This document shows, one piece after another, positions 1-7,577 of a stretch of DNA of 14,793 nucleotides (position 1 is the stretch's first letter; each line of letters begins with the position of its first letter). The DNA is from Actinomycetospora sp. (GTDB lineage Bacteria; Actinomycetota; Actinomycetes; Mycobacteriales; Pseudonocardiaceae): NCBI GenBank assembly GCA_025925615.1, contig JAICLN010000052.1, forward strand, positions 1-14,793, read 5' to 3'. Both the position numbers and the translations under genes were made by a program. The notes beneath the pieces were generated by a model, which saw only the letters and a list, made by a program, of their open reading frames with translations, ran no database searches and was not told the DNA's origin.

Positions 1-2129
<2,129 letters not shown>

Positions 2130-2227
2130 GCGGGGCCTCCCGGTGGCTGCCGGTGGACCGGGGGTGCCGGCCACGACCGGACTCGGTCAGGGTCACTCCG
2201 ACGCGTGCCTCGACGGACGCCTCGGGT

Positions 2228-2484
2228 CCCTCCCCCTCTGCCACTGCCCGCCGCGTGCGCGGGCGCCTGAGAGCTTCACCGGACCTCGACCTCGACGGCT
2301 TCGGACCGGCTTGCACCATCGGCGGGCGCTCGCTCCCCCGGAGATGTGTCCCCGTGAGGAGTTCGCACCGCTTTCCAGAGGTCGTCTAGGCCACGCGGTA
2401 CTCGATGCCTGAGAGATTCCGGGGAGGAGTTGCTCCTTCGGCGCCTGCGTCCAGAGGCTTCTGACTGCAGGTCTCTCCCGCGTG
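2228..2484 (-). promoter_or_regulatory. Tandem glycine riboswitch in the gcvP leader
   Basis: Two glycine aptamers read on the minus strand. Aptamer 1 (about 2482-2405) starts with GGGAGAGA, has GCCGAAGGAGCAACTCC and closes with TCTCTCAGGC. Aptamer 2 (about 2383-2233) has CCTCTGGAAAGC, then GCCGATGGTGCAAGCC, then GGTGAAGCTCTCAGGC, and closes with CAGAGGGGGA. Its P1 helix is visible as CCTCTG (2381-2376) with CAGAGG (2240-2235). Known: glycine riboswitches ahead of gcv genes usually switch expression on when glycine is plentiful. Inferred: a downstream stem of CCCGGT (2162-2157) with ACCGGG (2144-2139) pairs three G residues of the gcvP Shine-Dalgarno GGGAGG, so control may be at translation start. 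The aptamer class is secure; the expression platform is a guess. Confidence 0.93.
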
Positions 2485-2506
2485 GATTCGTTGACCGACC
2501 CTGCGC

Positions 2507-2535
2507 ACCTTACCGGGGTGATCTTGGGGTGTCAG
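2507..2535 (-). promoter_or_regulatory. Promoter of the riboswitch-gcvP transcript
   Basis: On the minus strand, -35 CTGACA (2535-2530) and -10 TAAGGT (2512-2507) are separated by exactly 17 bases. This fits the actinobacterial housekeeping sigma consensus TTGACA-N17-TANNNT. Transcription would begin near 2500, shortly before the first aptamer stem at 2482, which gives independent support. Confidence 0.75.
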
Positions 2536-2545
2536 CCCCGCGAGT

Positions 2546-2560
2546 GGAGTGCGTCACTCC
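2546..2560. terminator. Short perfect hairpin after the resR-like gene
   Basis: GGAGTG and CACTCC flank a 3-base loop, forming a perfect 6-bp stem. It begins 9 bases past the stop codon of the resR-like gene and ends 10 bases before the -35 box of the gcvP promoter. It may be a short U-tract-less terminator separating the two transcription units, or an operator for gcvP. The sequence alone does not decide. Confidence 0.35.
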
Positions 2561-2569
2561 GGGCCAGGG

Positions 2570-3223
2570 TCACCCGGCCGAGCGGGCCCCGCGGTTGCGC
2601 CGGGAGGCGAGCTCGTCCTCGGGTGCCTGGTCCACGACCGAGGCGCCGGCCCCGGCCCGCTCGGCGGGGAAGTGCGCGATGGAGCCCGAGAGCTCGCGCA
2701 TGGCCCCGCCGACCGCGATCCCGAAGACGCCCTGCCCGCCCTGGAGCAGGTCGACGACCTCCTCGGGCGAGGTGCACTCGTAGACGGTGACCCCGTCGGA
2801 GAACAGCGTGATCCGCGCGAGGTCGCGCACCCCGTGGCGGCGCAGCTGCTCCACCGCGGTGCGGATGTTGTTCAGCGAGACCCCGGTGTCGAGGAGATTC
2901 TTGACCACCTTGAGCACCGCGAGGTCCTTGAACGAGTACAGGCGCTGCGAGCCCGACCCGGTCGCCGTGCGGATGCTGGGGACGACGAGCTTGGTGCGGG
3001 CCCAGTAGTCCAGCTGGCGGTACGTGATGCCGACGATCTGGCACGCGGCCGGGCCGCGGTACCCGAGGACCTCGTCGTTCGGGTTGTCCCCGAACAGCTC
3101 GTCGGGGAAGAGGGAGCCCTGCTCCCCCGCGGGACCGAGCGGCTGGAGCCCCGGGTCCGTCACCGACGGGACCTCGGCACCGGGCGTCCTCCCGGCCCCG
3201 GGCCGTTCACCGGCTCCCGCCAC
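2570..3223 (-). CDS. MerR-family regulator, Rv1830/ResR-like
   Basis: A 217-aa DNA-binding regulator. Residues about 55-125 form a MerR helix-turn-helix and wing: GYRGPAACQIVGITYRQLDY, then ARTKLVVPSIR, GSGSQRLYSFKDLAVLKVVK and a dimerisation-helix segment starting LLDTGVSLNNIRTAVEQL. The C-terminal half (YECTSPEEVVDLLQGGQGVFGIAV) matches my memory of M. tuberculosis Rv1830, named resR for its link to post-antibiotic regrowth and thought to act in growth and division control. No metal-binding cysteines are seen in the C-terminal part, so metal sensing is unlikely. The first 50 residues are Pro/Gly-rich and poorly conserved. GTG 3223 is preceded by GAGGAGG. It has its own promoter (3272-3300) and lies between the DUF151 gene and gcvP, the same order as in mycobacteria. 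Confidence 0.88.
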   Translation of the reverse strand: MAGAGERPGAGRTPGAEVPSVTDPGLQPLGPAGEQGSLFPDELFGDNPNDEVLGYRGPAACQIVGITYRQLDYWARTKLVVPSIRTATGSGSQRLYSFKDLAVLKVVKNLLDTGVSLNNIRTAVEQLRRHGVRDLARITLFSDGVTVYECTSPEEVVDLLQGGQGVFGIAVGGAMRELSGSIAHFPAERAGAGASVVDQAPEDELASRRNRGARSAG

Positions 3224-3271
3224 ACCTGCCTCCTCGCACTGTCAGCGCCCGTCCCGGGCCCTGGTCAGACG

Positions 3272-3300
3272 ACCGTACGAGGGGTGTCGACGGGGGTCAA
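3272..3300 (-). promoter_or_regulatory. Promoter of the resR-like MerR gene
   Basis: On the minus strand, -35 TTGACC (3300-3295), a 17-base spacer and -10 TACGGT (3277-3272). This is a near-consensus actinobacterial housekeeping promoter. Expected start is near 3265, giving a leader of about 40 bases with GAGGAGG before the GTG. It shows the regulator can be transcribed apart from the upstream DUF151 gene. Confidence 0.7.
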
Positions 3301-3312
3301 CGCGACGCGCGG

Positions 3313-3341
3313 CCAACTCTGCACCTTCACTTCAGGGTTGG
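3313..3341. promoter_or_regulatory. Candidate regulator-binding dyad upstream of the resR-like promoter
   Basis: On the plus strand CCAAC (3313-3317) and GTTGG (3337-3341) form an inverted repeat. It encloses an imperfect inner dyad, ACCTTCACTTCAGGGT (3323-3338). The site lies 13-41 bases upstream of the -35 box and just after the DUF151 stop codon. Nested dyads next to a MerR gene often serve autoregulation; that role is inferred. Confidence 0.4.
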
Positions 3342-3345
3342 CACA

Positions 3346-3813
3346 TCAGGTCCCCGCGAAGTCCTCCGGGGAGACCGTGTCGAGGAACTCGCGGAACTTC
3401 TCGACCTCGTCCTCCTGCTCGTCCGGGATGACCAGACCGGCCTCGGAGAGCACGCCTTCCTCCGCGTGGATCGGGACGCCGACGCGCAGGGCGAGGGCGA
3501 CCGAGTCGCTGGGGCGGGCGGAGACCCGGACGTCGCCGTCGAACACGAGCTCCGCGTAGAAGGTGCCCTCCTGCAGGTCGGTGATCCGGACCTGCTCGAG
3601 CCGCCGGTCGAGGGCGCCGAGGACGTCGCGCAGGAGGTCGTGCGTGAGCGGCCGCGCCGGCTTCACGCCCTGCTGCTCGAGCGCGATCGCGGTGGCCTCG
3701 ACCGACCCGATCCAGATCGGCAGGTAGCGGTCGCCGTCGGACTCCCGGAGCAGGAGGATCGGCTGGTTCGCGGGCAGTTCGACCCGCACCCCCACGACAC
3801 GCATCTCGCTCAT
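3346..3813 (-). CDS. DUF151 bifunctional nuclease family protein (Rv1829-like)
   Basis: A 155-aa cytosolic protein of the DUF151/BFN family. It starts MSEMRVVGVRVELPANQPIL and continues with LLRESDGDRYLPIWIGSVEA, ALEQQGVKPARPLTHDLLRD, ITDLQEGTFYAELVF and SARPSDSVALALRVGVPI, all family hallmarks. The C-terminus has the acidic stretch DEQEDEVEKFREFLDTVSP, which resembles the Rv1829 tail. Plant and thermophile relatives have been reported as nucleases, but the role in actinobacteria is unsettled and no classical nuclease motif is visible. ATG 3813 is chosen because GGAGG lies just upstream and homologues start here; an earlier in-frame start at 3852 adds only an arginine-rich stretch. A weak -10 (TAGCGT, 3934-3929, minus strand) may begin its transcript. 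It sits between two MerR genes, as in mycobacteria. Confidence 0.92.
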   Translation of the reverse strand: MSEMRVVGVRVELPANQPILLLRESDGDRYLPIWIGSVEATAIALEQQGVKPARPLTHDLLRDVLGALDRRLEQVRITDLQEGTFYAELVFDGDVRVSARPSDSVALALRVGVPIHAEEGVLSEAGLVIPDEQEDEVEKFREFLDTVSPEDFAGT

Positions 3814-3986
3814 GCGTCGCCTCCCTCTTCCCCACGTGGCGCGTGCCCGCACCGTCGGATCCCGGTCGGACGACGGTCGCGCCCGGTGCTCCCACGAGGT
3901 GGGTGGGGCGACCCCGTCGACGCAGAGGACGCTACACGGTCGGAGGGGTCTAGGGGCGGTGAGACGCCGCCGGTCGGGGCGCTCGC

Positions 3987-4922
3987 TCAGCGGCGCAGAC
4001 CGTGCCGCAGCCCGGCCCCGACGAGCAGGGCGTGCAGGCGTCCCGACAGGCCCGCGAGCTCCCCGGAGAGCTCCCGGGCACGCCGCGCCGCCTCGGGCGC
4101 GCGGCCCCGCGCGACGGGGGTGACGAGCTGGGTGAGCAGGCCGACCTCGCGGTCGGCGCCGGCCCGCAGCCCGCGCAGCAGTCGGGGCTCGACGCCGAGC
4201 GCGGCCAGGCTCGCCGCGGTGCGGGCGATGACCGGGGCCTCCGGCTCGTAGCGGCCGGTGACGTCGGGTCGGAGGATGCCGTGGTGCTCGAGGGAGGTCA
4301 GCAGCGCCTCGTCGACGCCGTCCTCGGCGAGCACCGTCTCGCGGTCGACGCCCTCGACGTCGTCCGGCCCCGCGCCGGCGTCGGCGGGCACGGCGCGGTC
4401 CGGGTCCTCGTCGGCCGCGTCCCGGAGCGGGCCCACCGCGGTGAGGCCACGCGGGCGGAGCGGACGTGCGTCGTGCGCGTCGGCCCCCCGTCGGGACCCG
4501 TCGCCGCCGGAGCCACCACCGCCTGGGCCGCCACCCGTGCCACCGCCACCGGGGCCGCCCGCCTCGGGGGACGCGCCCATCACGTCGGCCGGGCTGACCG
4601 GCTCGGCCGAGACGGTGAGCACGGGGCCGTCCGGGGTGGGGTCCCGGTCGAACTCGTCGAGCTTCGCGCGGATGACCTTGAGCGGGAGGTAGTGGTCCCG
4701 CTGGGCCGACAGCACGAACCGGAGGCGCCGGGTGTCGGCGTGGGAGAACTGGCGGTAGCCCGAGGGCGTCCGCGCCGGGGAGATCAGGCCCTCGGACTCG
4801 AGGAAGCGGATCTTGGAGATCGTGATCTCGGGGAAGTCCTCGCGCAGGGCGTCGAGGACCGAGCCGATGGAGAGCGCCCCGCGACCCGAGCGGTCTCCGT
4901 GAGGCAGACCCGCCGCCGTCAC
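3987..4922 (-). CDS. MerR-family regulator, Rv1828-like, with glycine-rich linker
   Basis: A 311-aa DNA-binding protein. Residues 17-90 form a MerR-type winged helix (LSIGSVLDALREDFPEITIS, then KIRFLESEGLISP, SGYRQFSHADTRRLRF and LSAQRDHYLPLKVIRAKLDE) that closely resembles M. tuberculosis Rv1828. About residues 115-145 are an almost pure Gly/Ser/Pro linker. The C-terminal part (from DRETVLAEDGVDEALLTSLE to the end) holds the second helical domain, with GVEPRLLRGLRAGADREVGL. It is longer than Rv1828 (about 250 aa) mainly because of the linker. The effector and targets of this family are not well known, and no cysteine-based metal site is visible. GTG 4922 overlaps the garA stop as GTGA, with GGAG of garA's last codons serving as ribosome site, so translation is probably coupled to garA. 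Confidence 0.9.
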   Translation of the reverse strand: MTAAGLPHGDRSGRGALSIGSVLDALREDFPEITISKIRFLESEGLISPARTPSGYRQFSHADTRRLRFVLSAQRDHYLPLKVIRAKLDEFDRDPTPDGPVLTVSAEPVSPADVMGASPEAGGPGGGGTGGGPGGGGSGGDGSRRGADAHDARPLRPRGLTAVGPLRDAADEDPDRAVPADAGAGPDDVEGVDRETVLAEDGVDEALLTSLEHHGILRPDVTGRYEPEAPVIARTAASLAALGVEPRLLRGLRAGADREVGLLTQLVTPVARGRAPEAARRARELSGELAGLSGRLHALLVGAGLRHGLRR

Positions 4923-5392
4923 GAGTACTCCGGTCCGGCCCCCTGGCCGGCCGAGCCGGCGTCGCGCGGCCCGGTCAGGAAGACCAGGCGGAACTTGCCG
5001 ATCTGCACCTCGTCGCCGTTGGCGAGCACGGCGGTGTCCACCGGCTCCCGGTTGACGTAGGTGCCGTTGAGGCTGCCGACGTCGACGACGACGAACTCCG
5101 CCCCGTCGCGCCGGAACTCCGCGTGGCGACGCGACACCGTCACGTCGTCGAGGAAGATGTCGCTGTCGGGGTGCCGGCCCGCGCTCGTGGTGTCGCGGTC
5201 GAGCAGGAACCGCGAGCCCGCGTTCGGCCCGCGCTTGACCACCAGCAGCGCGGACCCCGCGGGCAGCGAGTCGACGCCGGAGACGCCGCCTCCGCCACGG
5301 GTGTCCGCATCGGACTCGGCGAGGAAGTCGGCCCGGAAGACCGACGTCGTCTCGCCCTGACGCTCGGGGGGGACCGGACCGCCTGTGCTCAC
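4919..5392 (-). CDS. garA: FHA-domain regulator GarA (Rv1827-like)
   Basis: A 157-aa cytosolic phospho-switch protein. In mycobacteria GarA binds and controls 2-oxoglutarate dehydrogenase (KGD), glutamate dehydrogenase and glutamate synthase, and is turned off when Ser/Thr kinases phosphorylate its N-terminal ETTS motif. Seen: ETTSVFRADFLAE at residues 14-26, with T15 and T16 as the acceptor pair (PknG and PknB sites by homology). The FHA domain spans about residues 47-140. It has the phosphothreonine-binding residues R73 (SAGRHPDSD), S87 and H90 (TVSRRHAEF) and N109 (SLNGTYVN), so it can fold back on its own phosphothreonine. GTG 5392 has GGAGGA upstream. It overlaps the next MerR gene by 4 bp and follows gcvH after a 222-base gap. 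Identity with mycobacterial GarA from the FHA domain on is very high by eye. Confidence 0.97.
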   Translation of the reverse strand: MSTGGPVPPERQGETTSVFRADFLAESDADTRGGGGVSGVDSLPAGSALLVVKRGPNAGSRFLLDRDTTSAGRHPDSDIFLDDVTVSRRHAEFRRDGAEFVVVDVGSLNGTYVNREPVDTAVLANGDEVQIGKFRLVFLTGPRDAGSAGQGAGPEYS

Positions 5393-5456
5393 CGTGCTCC
5401 TCCGTCGATGCTCGTCTGCTGCCAGTGCTGTTCAGGTGCGACTGCCGTTCGGGGCT

Positions 5457-5476
5457 CCACCACACCCCGGTGGTGG
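5457..5476. other. Hairpin in the garA leader region
   Basis: CCACCAC (5457-5463) and GTGGTGG (5470-5476) form a perfect 7-bp stem with a 6-base loop in the gcvH-garA gap, about 65 bases upstream of the garA start. It could be a leader hairpin in the garA RNA or a protein site. No clear -35/-10 pair was found in this gap. Confidence 0.35.
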
Positions 5477-5527
5477 GTCCCACGTCCCGGGATACGCCCT
5501 GTCGGGGCGCCGCGACGAGGTGGTGGT

Positions 5528-5539
5528 CACGGTACCGTG
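5528..5539. promoter_or_regulatory. 12-bp perfect palindrome between gcvH and garA
   Basis: CACGGTACCGTG is a perfect dyad in the 222-base non-coding gap between gcvH and garA. Its position suits an operator for garA. No factor can be named and short palindromes do occur by chance, so confidence is low. Confidence 0.25.
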
Positions 5540-5574
5540 CGTCACCGTCGCCCCGTGTCTCGGTCCCGACTCGG

Positions 5575-5610
5575 CGCTCCCGCCCAGGTCCGGGCCCTGG
5601 TCCAGGAGCG
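5575..5610 (-). terminator. Two-part hairpin just after gcvH
   Basis: On the minus strand, 4 bases after the gcvH stop, CGCTCC and GGAGCG (6-bp outer arms at 5610-5605 and 5580-5575) enclose a second stem of CCAGG and CCTGG. There is no U-tract, which is common for actinobacterial terminators. It probably ends or attenuates the gcvH transcript before garA. Confidence 0.45.
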
Positions 5611-5614
5611 GGAC

Positions 5615-6001
5615 TCACTCCCCGTCGATCAGGGACCCGTACGCGGACGCGTCGAGGAGCTCGGAGCGGGCCCCCGGGTCGGAGAGCCGCATCTCGAACA
5701 TCCAGCCCGAGCCGTAGGGGTCGGAGTTGAGCTGCTCCGGGGTGTCGCCGAGGGAGTCGTTGACCGCCGTGATGTCCCCGGCCAGCGGCGCGTAGATCTC
5801 GGACACCGACTTGGTGGACTCCACCTCGGCGATCGAGTCCCCGGCCGCGACCGTGTCGCCGACCGTCGGGAGCTGCACGAACACCACGTCGCCGAGCTGC
5901 TCCTGCGCGTAGTCGGTGATCCCGACCCGCACCGTCCCCTCGTCCTCCGCCGAGGTGACCCACTCGTGCTCGGCGGTGTAGTGCAGACCCTCGGGGACCA
6001 C
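5615..6001 (-). CDS. gcvH: Glycine cleavage system H protein
   Basis: A 128-aa lipoyl carrier that takes the aminomethyl group from P-protein and hands it to T-protein (GcvT, not in this window). Seen: the N-terminal LHYTAEHEWV typical of GcvH, then GTVRVGITDYAQEQLGDVVF and AEVESTKSVSEIYAPLAGDI, where K64 is the lipoylated lysine. The tail is PEQLNSDPYGSGWMFEMRLS. Length matches the family (about 125-135 aa). GTG 6001 is chosen because the protein then begins VVPEGLHYT as in homologues and AGGGAG lies 6 bases upstream. A promoter candidate lies at 6068-6097. It works with gcvP at the other end of this block; the gcvH-garA adjacency is conserved in mycobacteria. Confidence 0.97.
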   Translation of the reverse strand: MVPEGLHYTAEHEWVTSAEDEGTVRVGITDYAQEQLGDVVFVQLPTVGDTVAAGDSIAEVESTKSVSEIYAPLAGDITAVNDSLGDTPEQLNSDPYGSGWMFEMRLSDPGARSELLDASAYGSLIDGE

Positions 6002-6038
6002 GCTCGACTCCCTCGTCTCTCGATGCTGATCTTCTCCA

Positions 6039-6064
6039 CGCCCGACGGTGATCGTCGACGGGCG
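6039..6064. other. Inverted repeat upstream of gcvH
   Basis: CGCCCG (6039-6044) and CGGGCG (6059-6064) are 6-bp arms around a 14-base centre. They lie just downstream of the candidate gcvH -10 box, so the repeat would sit at or near the start of the gcvH RNA. It could be an operator or a 5' hairpin; no factor can be named. Confidence 0.3.
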
Positions 6065-6067
6065 GGG

Positions 6068-6097
6068 AGCGTAGAGGGACCGCCTCAGGAGGGGCAA
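6068..6097 (-). promoter_or_regulatory. Candidate gcvH promoter
   Basis: On the minus strand, TTGCCC (6097-6092) and TACGCT (6073-6068) are 18 bases apart. The -35 lies inside the last codons of the upstream pgsA-like gene. The -10 fits TANNNT; the -35 matches the consensus only in its first three bases and the fifth. It would give a leader of about 60 bases. Confidence 0.4.
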
Positions 6098-6675
6098 TCG
6101 AGCACCCGCGCCGGGGTGCGCACGAGCTGGGTGATGTAGAGCGCCCCCGAGTAGAGGTGCAGCGCGATGCCCCAGGCGGTGAACGCGAACGCGACCGGCC
6201 GGGCGGCGTCGGCCCCCGGCCAGTCCATCTGGGCGAGCAGCAGCAGCGGGAAGGCGTAGAGCAGGCAGAGCGTCGCCGCCTTGCCGACGTAGAGCACCGG
6301 GAACGCCAGGTATCCCTTGCGCCGGAGCAGCGGCAGGGCGGCCGAGACCACCACGTCGCGCCCGACGATGAGCACCACCACCCACCACGGCACGATGTCG
6401 CGCACGACGAAGGCGACCAGCGCCGCGAGGGTGTACGCACGGTCCGCGAGCGGGTCGAGCGCCTCGCCGAGCCGGCTGTACTGGTCGAGCCACCGGGCGA
6501 GCTTGCCGTCGAGCCAGTCGGTGATCCCGGAGATCACGAGCACGATCAGCGCCCAGCCGTCAGCCTGGGGGCCCAGCAGCAGCCACAGGAAGAGCGGTAC
6601 GCCCGCGAGCCGGAGCACCGACAGCAGGTTGGGGACCGTCAGCCACCGCTCGGAGGCGACCTCGCGGATCGTCAC
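6085..6675 (-). CDS. CDP-alcohol phosphatidyltransferase (PgsA-like)
   Basis: A 196-aa integral membrane enzyme that transfers a phosphatidyl group from CDP-diacylglycerol to an alcohol in phospholipid synthesis. Seen: the signature DG-x2-AR-x8-G-x3-D-x3-D at residues 56-78 (DGKLARWLDQYSRLGEALDP followed by LAD), with metal-binding D53, D56, D74 and D78 all present. Several hydrophobic segments flank it, including LFLWLLLG, ALIVLVISGITDWL, YTLAALVAFVV, WWVVVLIVGRDVVVSAALPL and LCLLYAFPLLLL. By position it matches Rv1822 (annotated pgsA2) of the mycobacterial cluster; the acceptor alcohol (glycerol 3-phosphate or another) cannot be read from sequence. GTG 6675 has no clear Shine-Dalgarno but has a weak -10-like GAGACT exactly 7 bases upstream, so a leaderless start is possible. 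The SDR gene ends 40 bases upstream on the same strand. Confidence 0.92.
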   Translation of the reverse strand: MTIREVASERWLTVPNLLSVLRLAGVPLFLWLLLGPQADGWALIVLVISGITDWLDGKLARWLDQYSRLGEALDPLADRAYTLAALVAFVVRDIVPWWVVVLIVGRDVVVSAALPLLRRKGYLAFPVLYVGKAATLCLLYAFPLLLLAQMDWPGADAARPVAFAFTAWGIALHLYSGALYITQLVRTPARVLDCPS

Positions 6676-6715
6676 GCCGCGCAGTCTCGCAGCCCGGAGG
6701 GGCCGGCGCGTGCGC

Positions 6716-7459
6716 TCAGCGCGCGGTCCACCCCATGTCCATCGTCACCGGTCCCCCGGTGAAGGTCCGCCCTGCCGGCGTGGTGAGGAACGCGACGACG
6801 TCGGCGACGTCGCTCGGCTCGATGAGGGCCTTGCGGACGTGCGGGGTGAGGATGACCTCCTCGAGCACCCGGTCCTCGCTGATGCCGTGGGCCTTCGCCT
6901 GGTCGGCGATCTGCTTCTCGACCAGCGGCGTCCGGACGTACCCGGGGCAGACGGCGGCCGCGGTGATCCCGTCGGTCGCGCCCTCCAGCGCGAGCGTCTT
7001 CACCAGGCCCAGCACGCCGTGCTTGGCCGACACGTAGCCCGCCTTGTACGGGCTCGCCGCCAGGGCGTGCGCCGACGCGATCGGGATGAACCGGCCACCC
7101 TCCGGAGCCACACGCAGCGCCTCCCACGCGTACTTGGCGAGCAGGAACGGGCTGGTCAGCAGGATGGCGAGCAGCGCGTCCCACCGGTCCTCGGGGAAGT
7201 CCTCGATCGGCGAGACGTGCTGGAACCCGGCGTTGGGCACCACGAGGTCGATCCGCCCGAAGTGCTCGAGCGCGGCGTCGACGGCGGCGCGGTTGCCCTC
7301 GCGGGTGGTCAGGTCGGCGCCGAGGCCCTCCGCGCCCTTGAGGTCGGGTTCCTCGAGGTCGACGCCGAGCACCTGCCAGCCGTCGGCGACGAGCCGTTCG
7401 ACGACGGCGCGGCCGATGCCGCTGGCGGAACCGGTCACGATGGCGGTGCGTTCACTCAC
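6716..7459 (-). CDS. SDR dehydrogenase, 3-hydroxybutyrate dehydrogenase type
   Basis: A 247-aa cytosolic classical SDR that resembles actinobacterial D-3-hydroxybutyrate dehydrogenases (3-hydroxybutyrate to acetoacetate with NAD). Seen: TGSASGIG at residues 9-16, D34 at the end of the second strand (favouring NAD), NAG at 76-78 in PNAGFQHVSPIEDFP, S129, Y142 and K146 (ASAHALAASPYKAGYVSAK), and the tail VTMDMGWTAR typical of this subgroup. The usual active-site Asn of the fourth helix is not seen: the segment reads AILLTSPFLLAKYAW with Leu where Asn is expected. Function by resemblance only. GTG 7459 is chosen because the Rossmann fold starts 5 residues later and a -10 box (TACGGT) lies 8 bases upstream, suggesting a leaderless mRNA. 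It diverges from the GT9 gene. Confidence 0.88.
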   Translation of the reverse strand: MSERTAIVTGSASGIGRAVVERLVADGWQVLGVDLEEPDLKGAEGLGADLTTREGNRAAVDAALEHFGRIDLVVPNAGFQHVSPIEDFPEDRWDALLAILLTSPFLLAKYAWEALRVAPEGGRFIPIASAHALAASPYKAGYVSAKHGVLGLVKTLALEGATDGITAAAVCPGYVRTPLVEKQIADQAKAHGISEDRVLEEVILTPHVRKALIEPSDVADVVAFLTTPAGRTFTGGPVTMDMGWTAR

Positions 7460-7467
7460 GGTCGCCG

Positions 7468-7496
7468 ACCGTAGGTCGCGCGGGCGGCCGACGGAA
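7468..7496 (-). promoter_or_regulatory. Promoter of the SDR gene, probably leaderless
   Basis: On the minus strand, TTCCGT (7496-7491), 17 bases, TACGGT (7473-7468). The -10 hexamer ends 8 bases before the GTG start, so transcription should begin at or within a base or two of the start codon. No Shine-Dalgarno is seen, in agreement. Confidence 0.5.
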
Positions 7497-7577
7497 GGGC
7501 GGCCCGGACGGAGAAGGGGTCGTGGGGGGCACGGGTCGGGCGGCGGGGACGGGCCGGACCTGCCACCATCACGCGAC

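Noticed and set aside
5525..5536. GGTCACGGTAC shared with 10441-10451 as a possible common regulator site
   Set aside because: An 11-base match between two places in a 15-kb GC-rich window is expected by chance many times over, and the flanks do not agree.
3987..6440. An 817-codon minus-strand frame spanning pgsA, gcvH, garA and the MerR gene
   Set aside because: Only its last 311 codons (from 4922) encode a real protein. The rest is out of frame with gcvH, garA and pgsA, which have clear family motifs.
7044..7577. Upstream extension of the GT9 gene in the same frame
   Set aside because: It overlaps the SDR gene antisense and has no conserved residues. The Rossmann strand begins about 30 residues after GTG 7578, so the extension is not needed.
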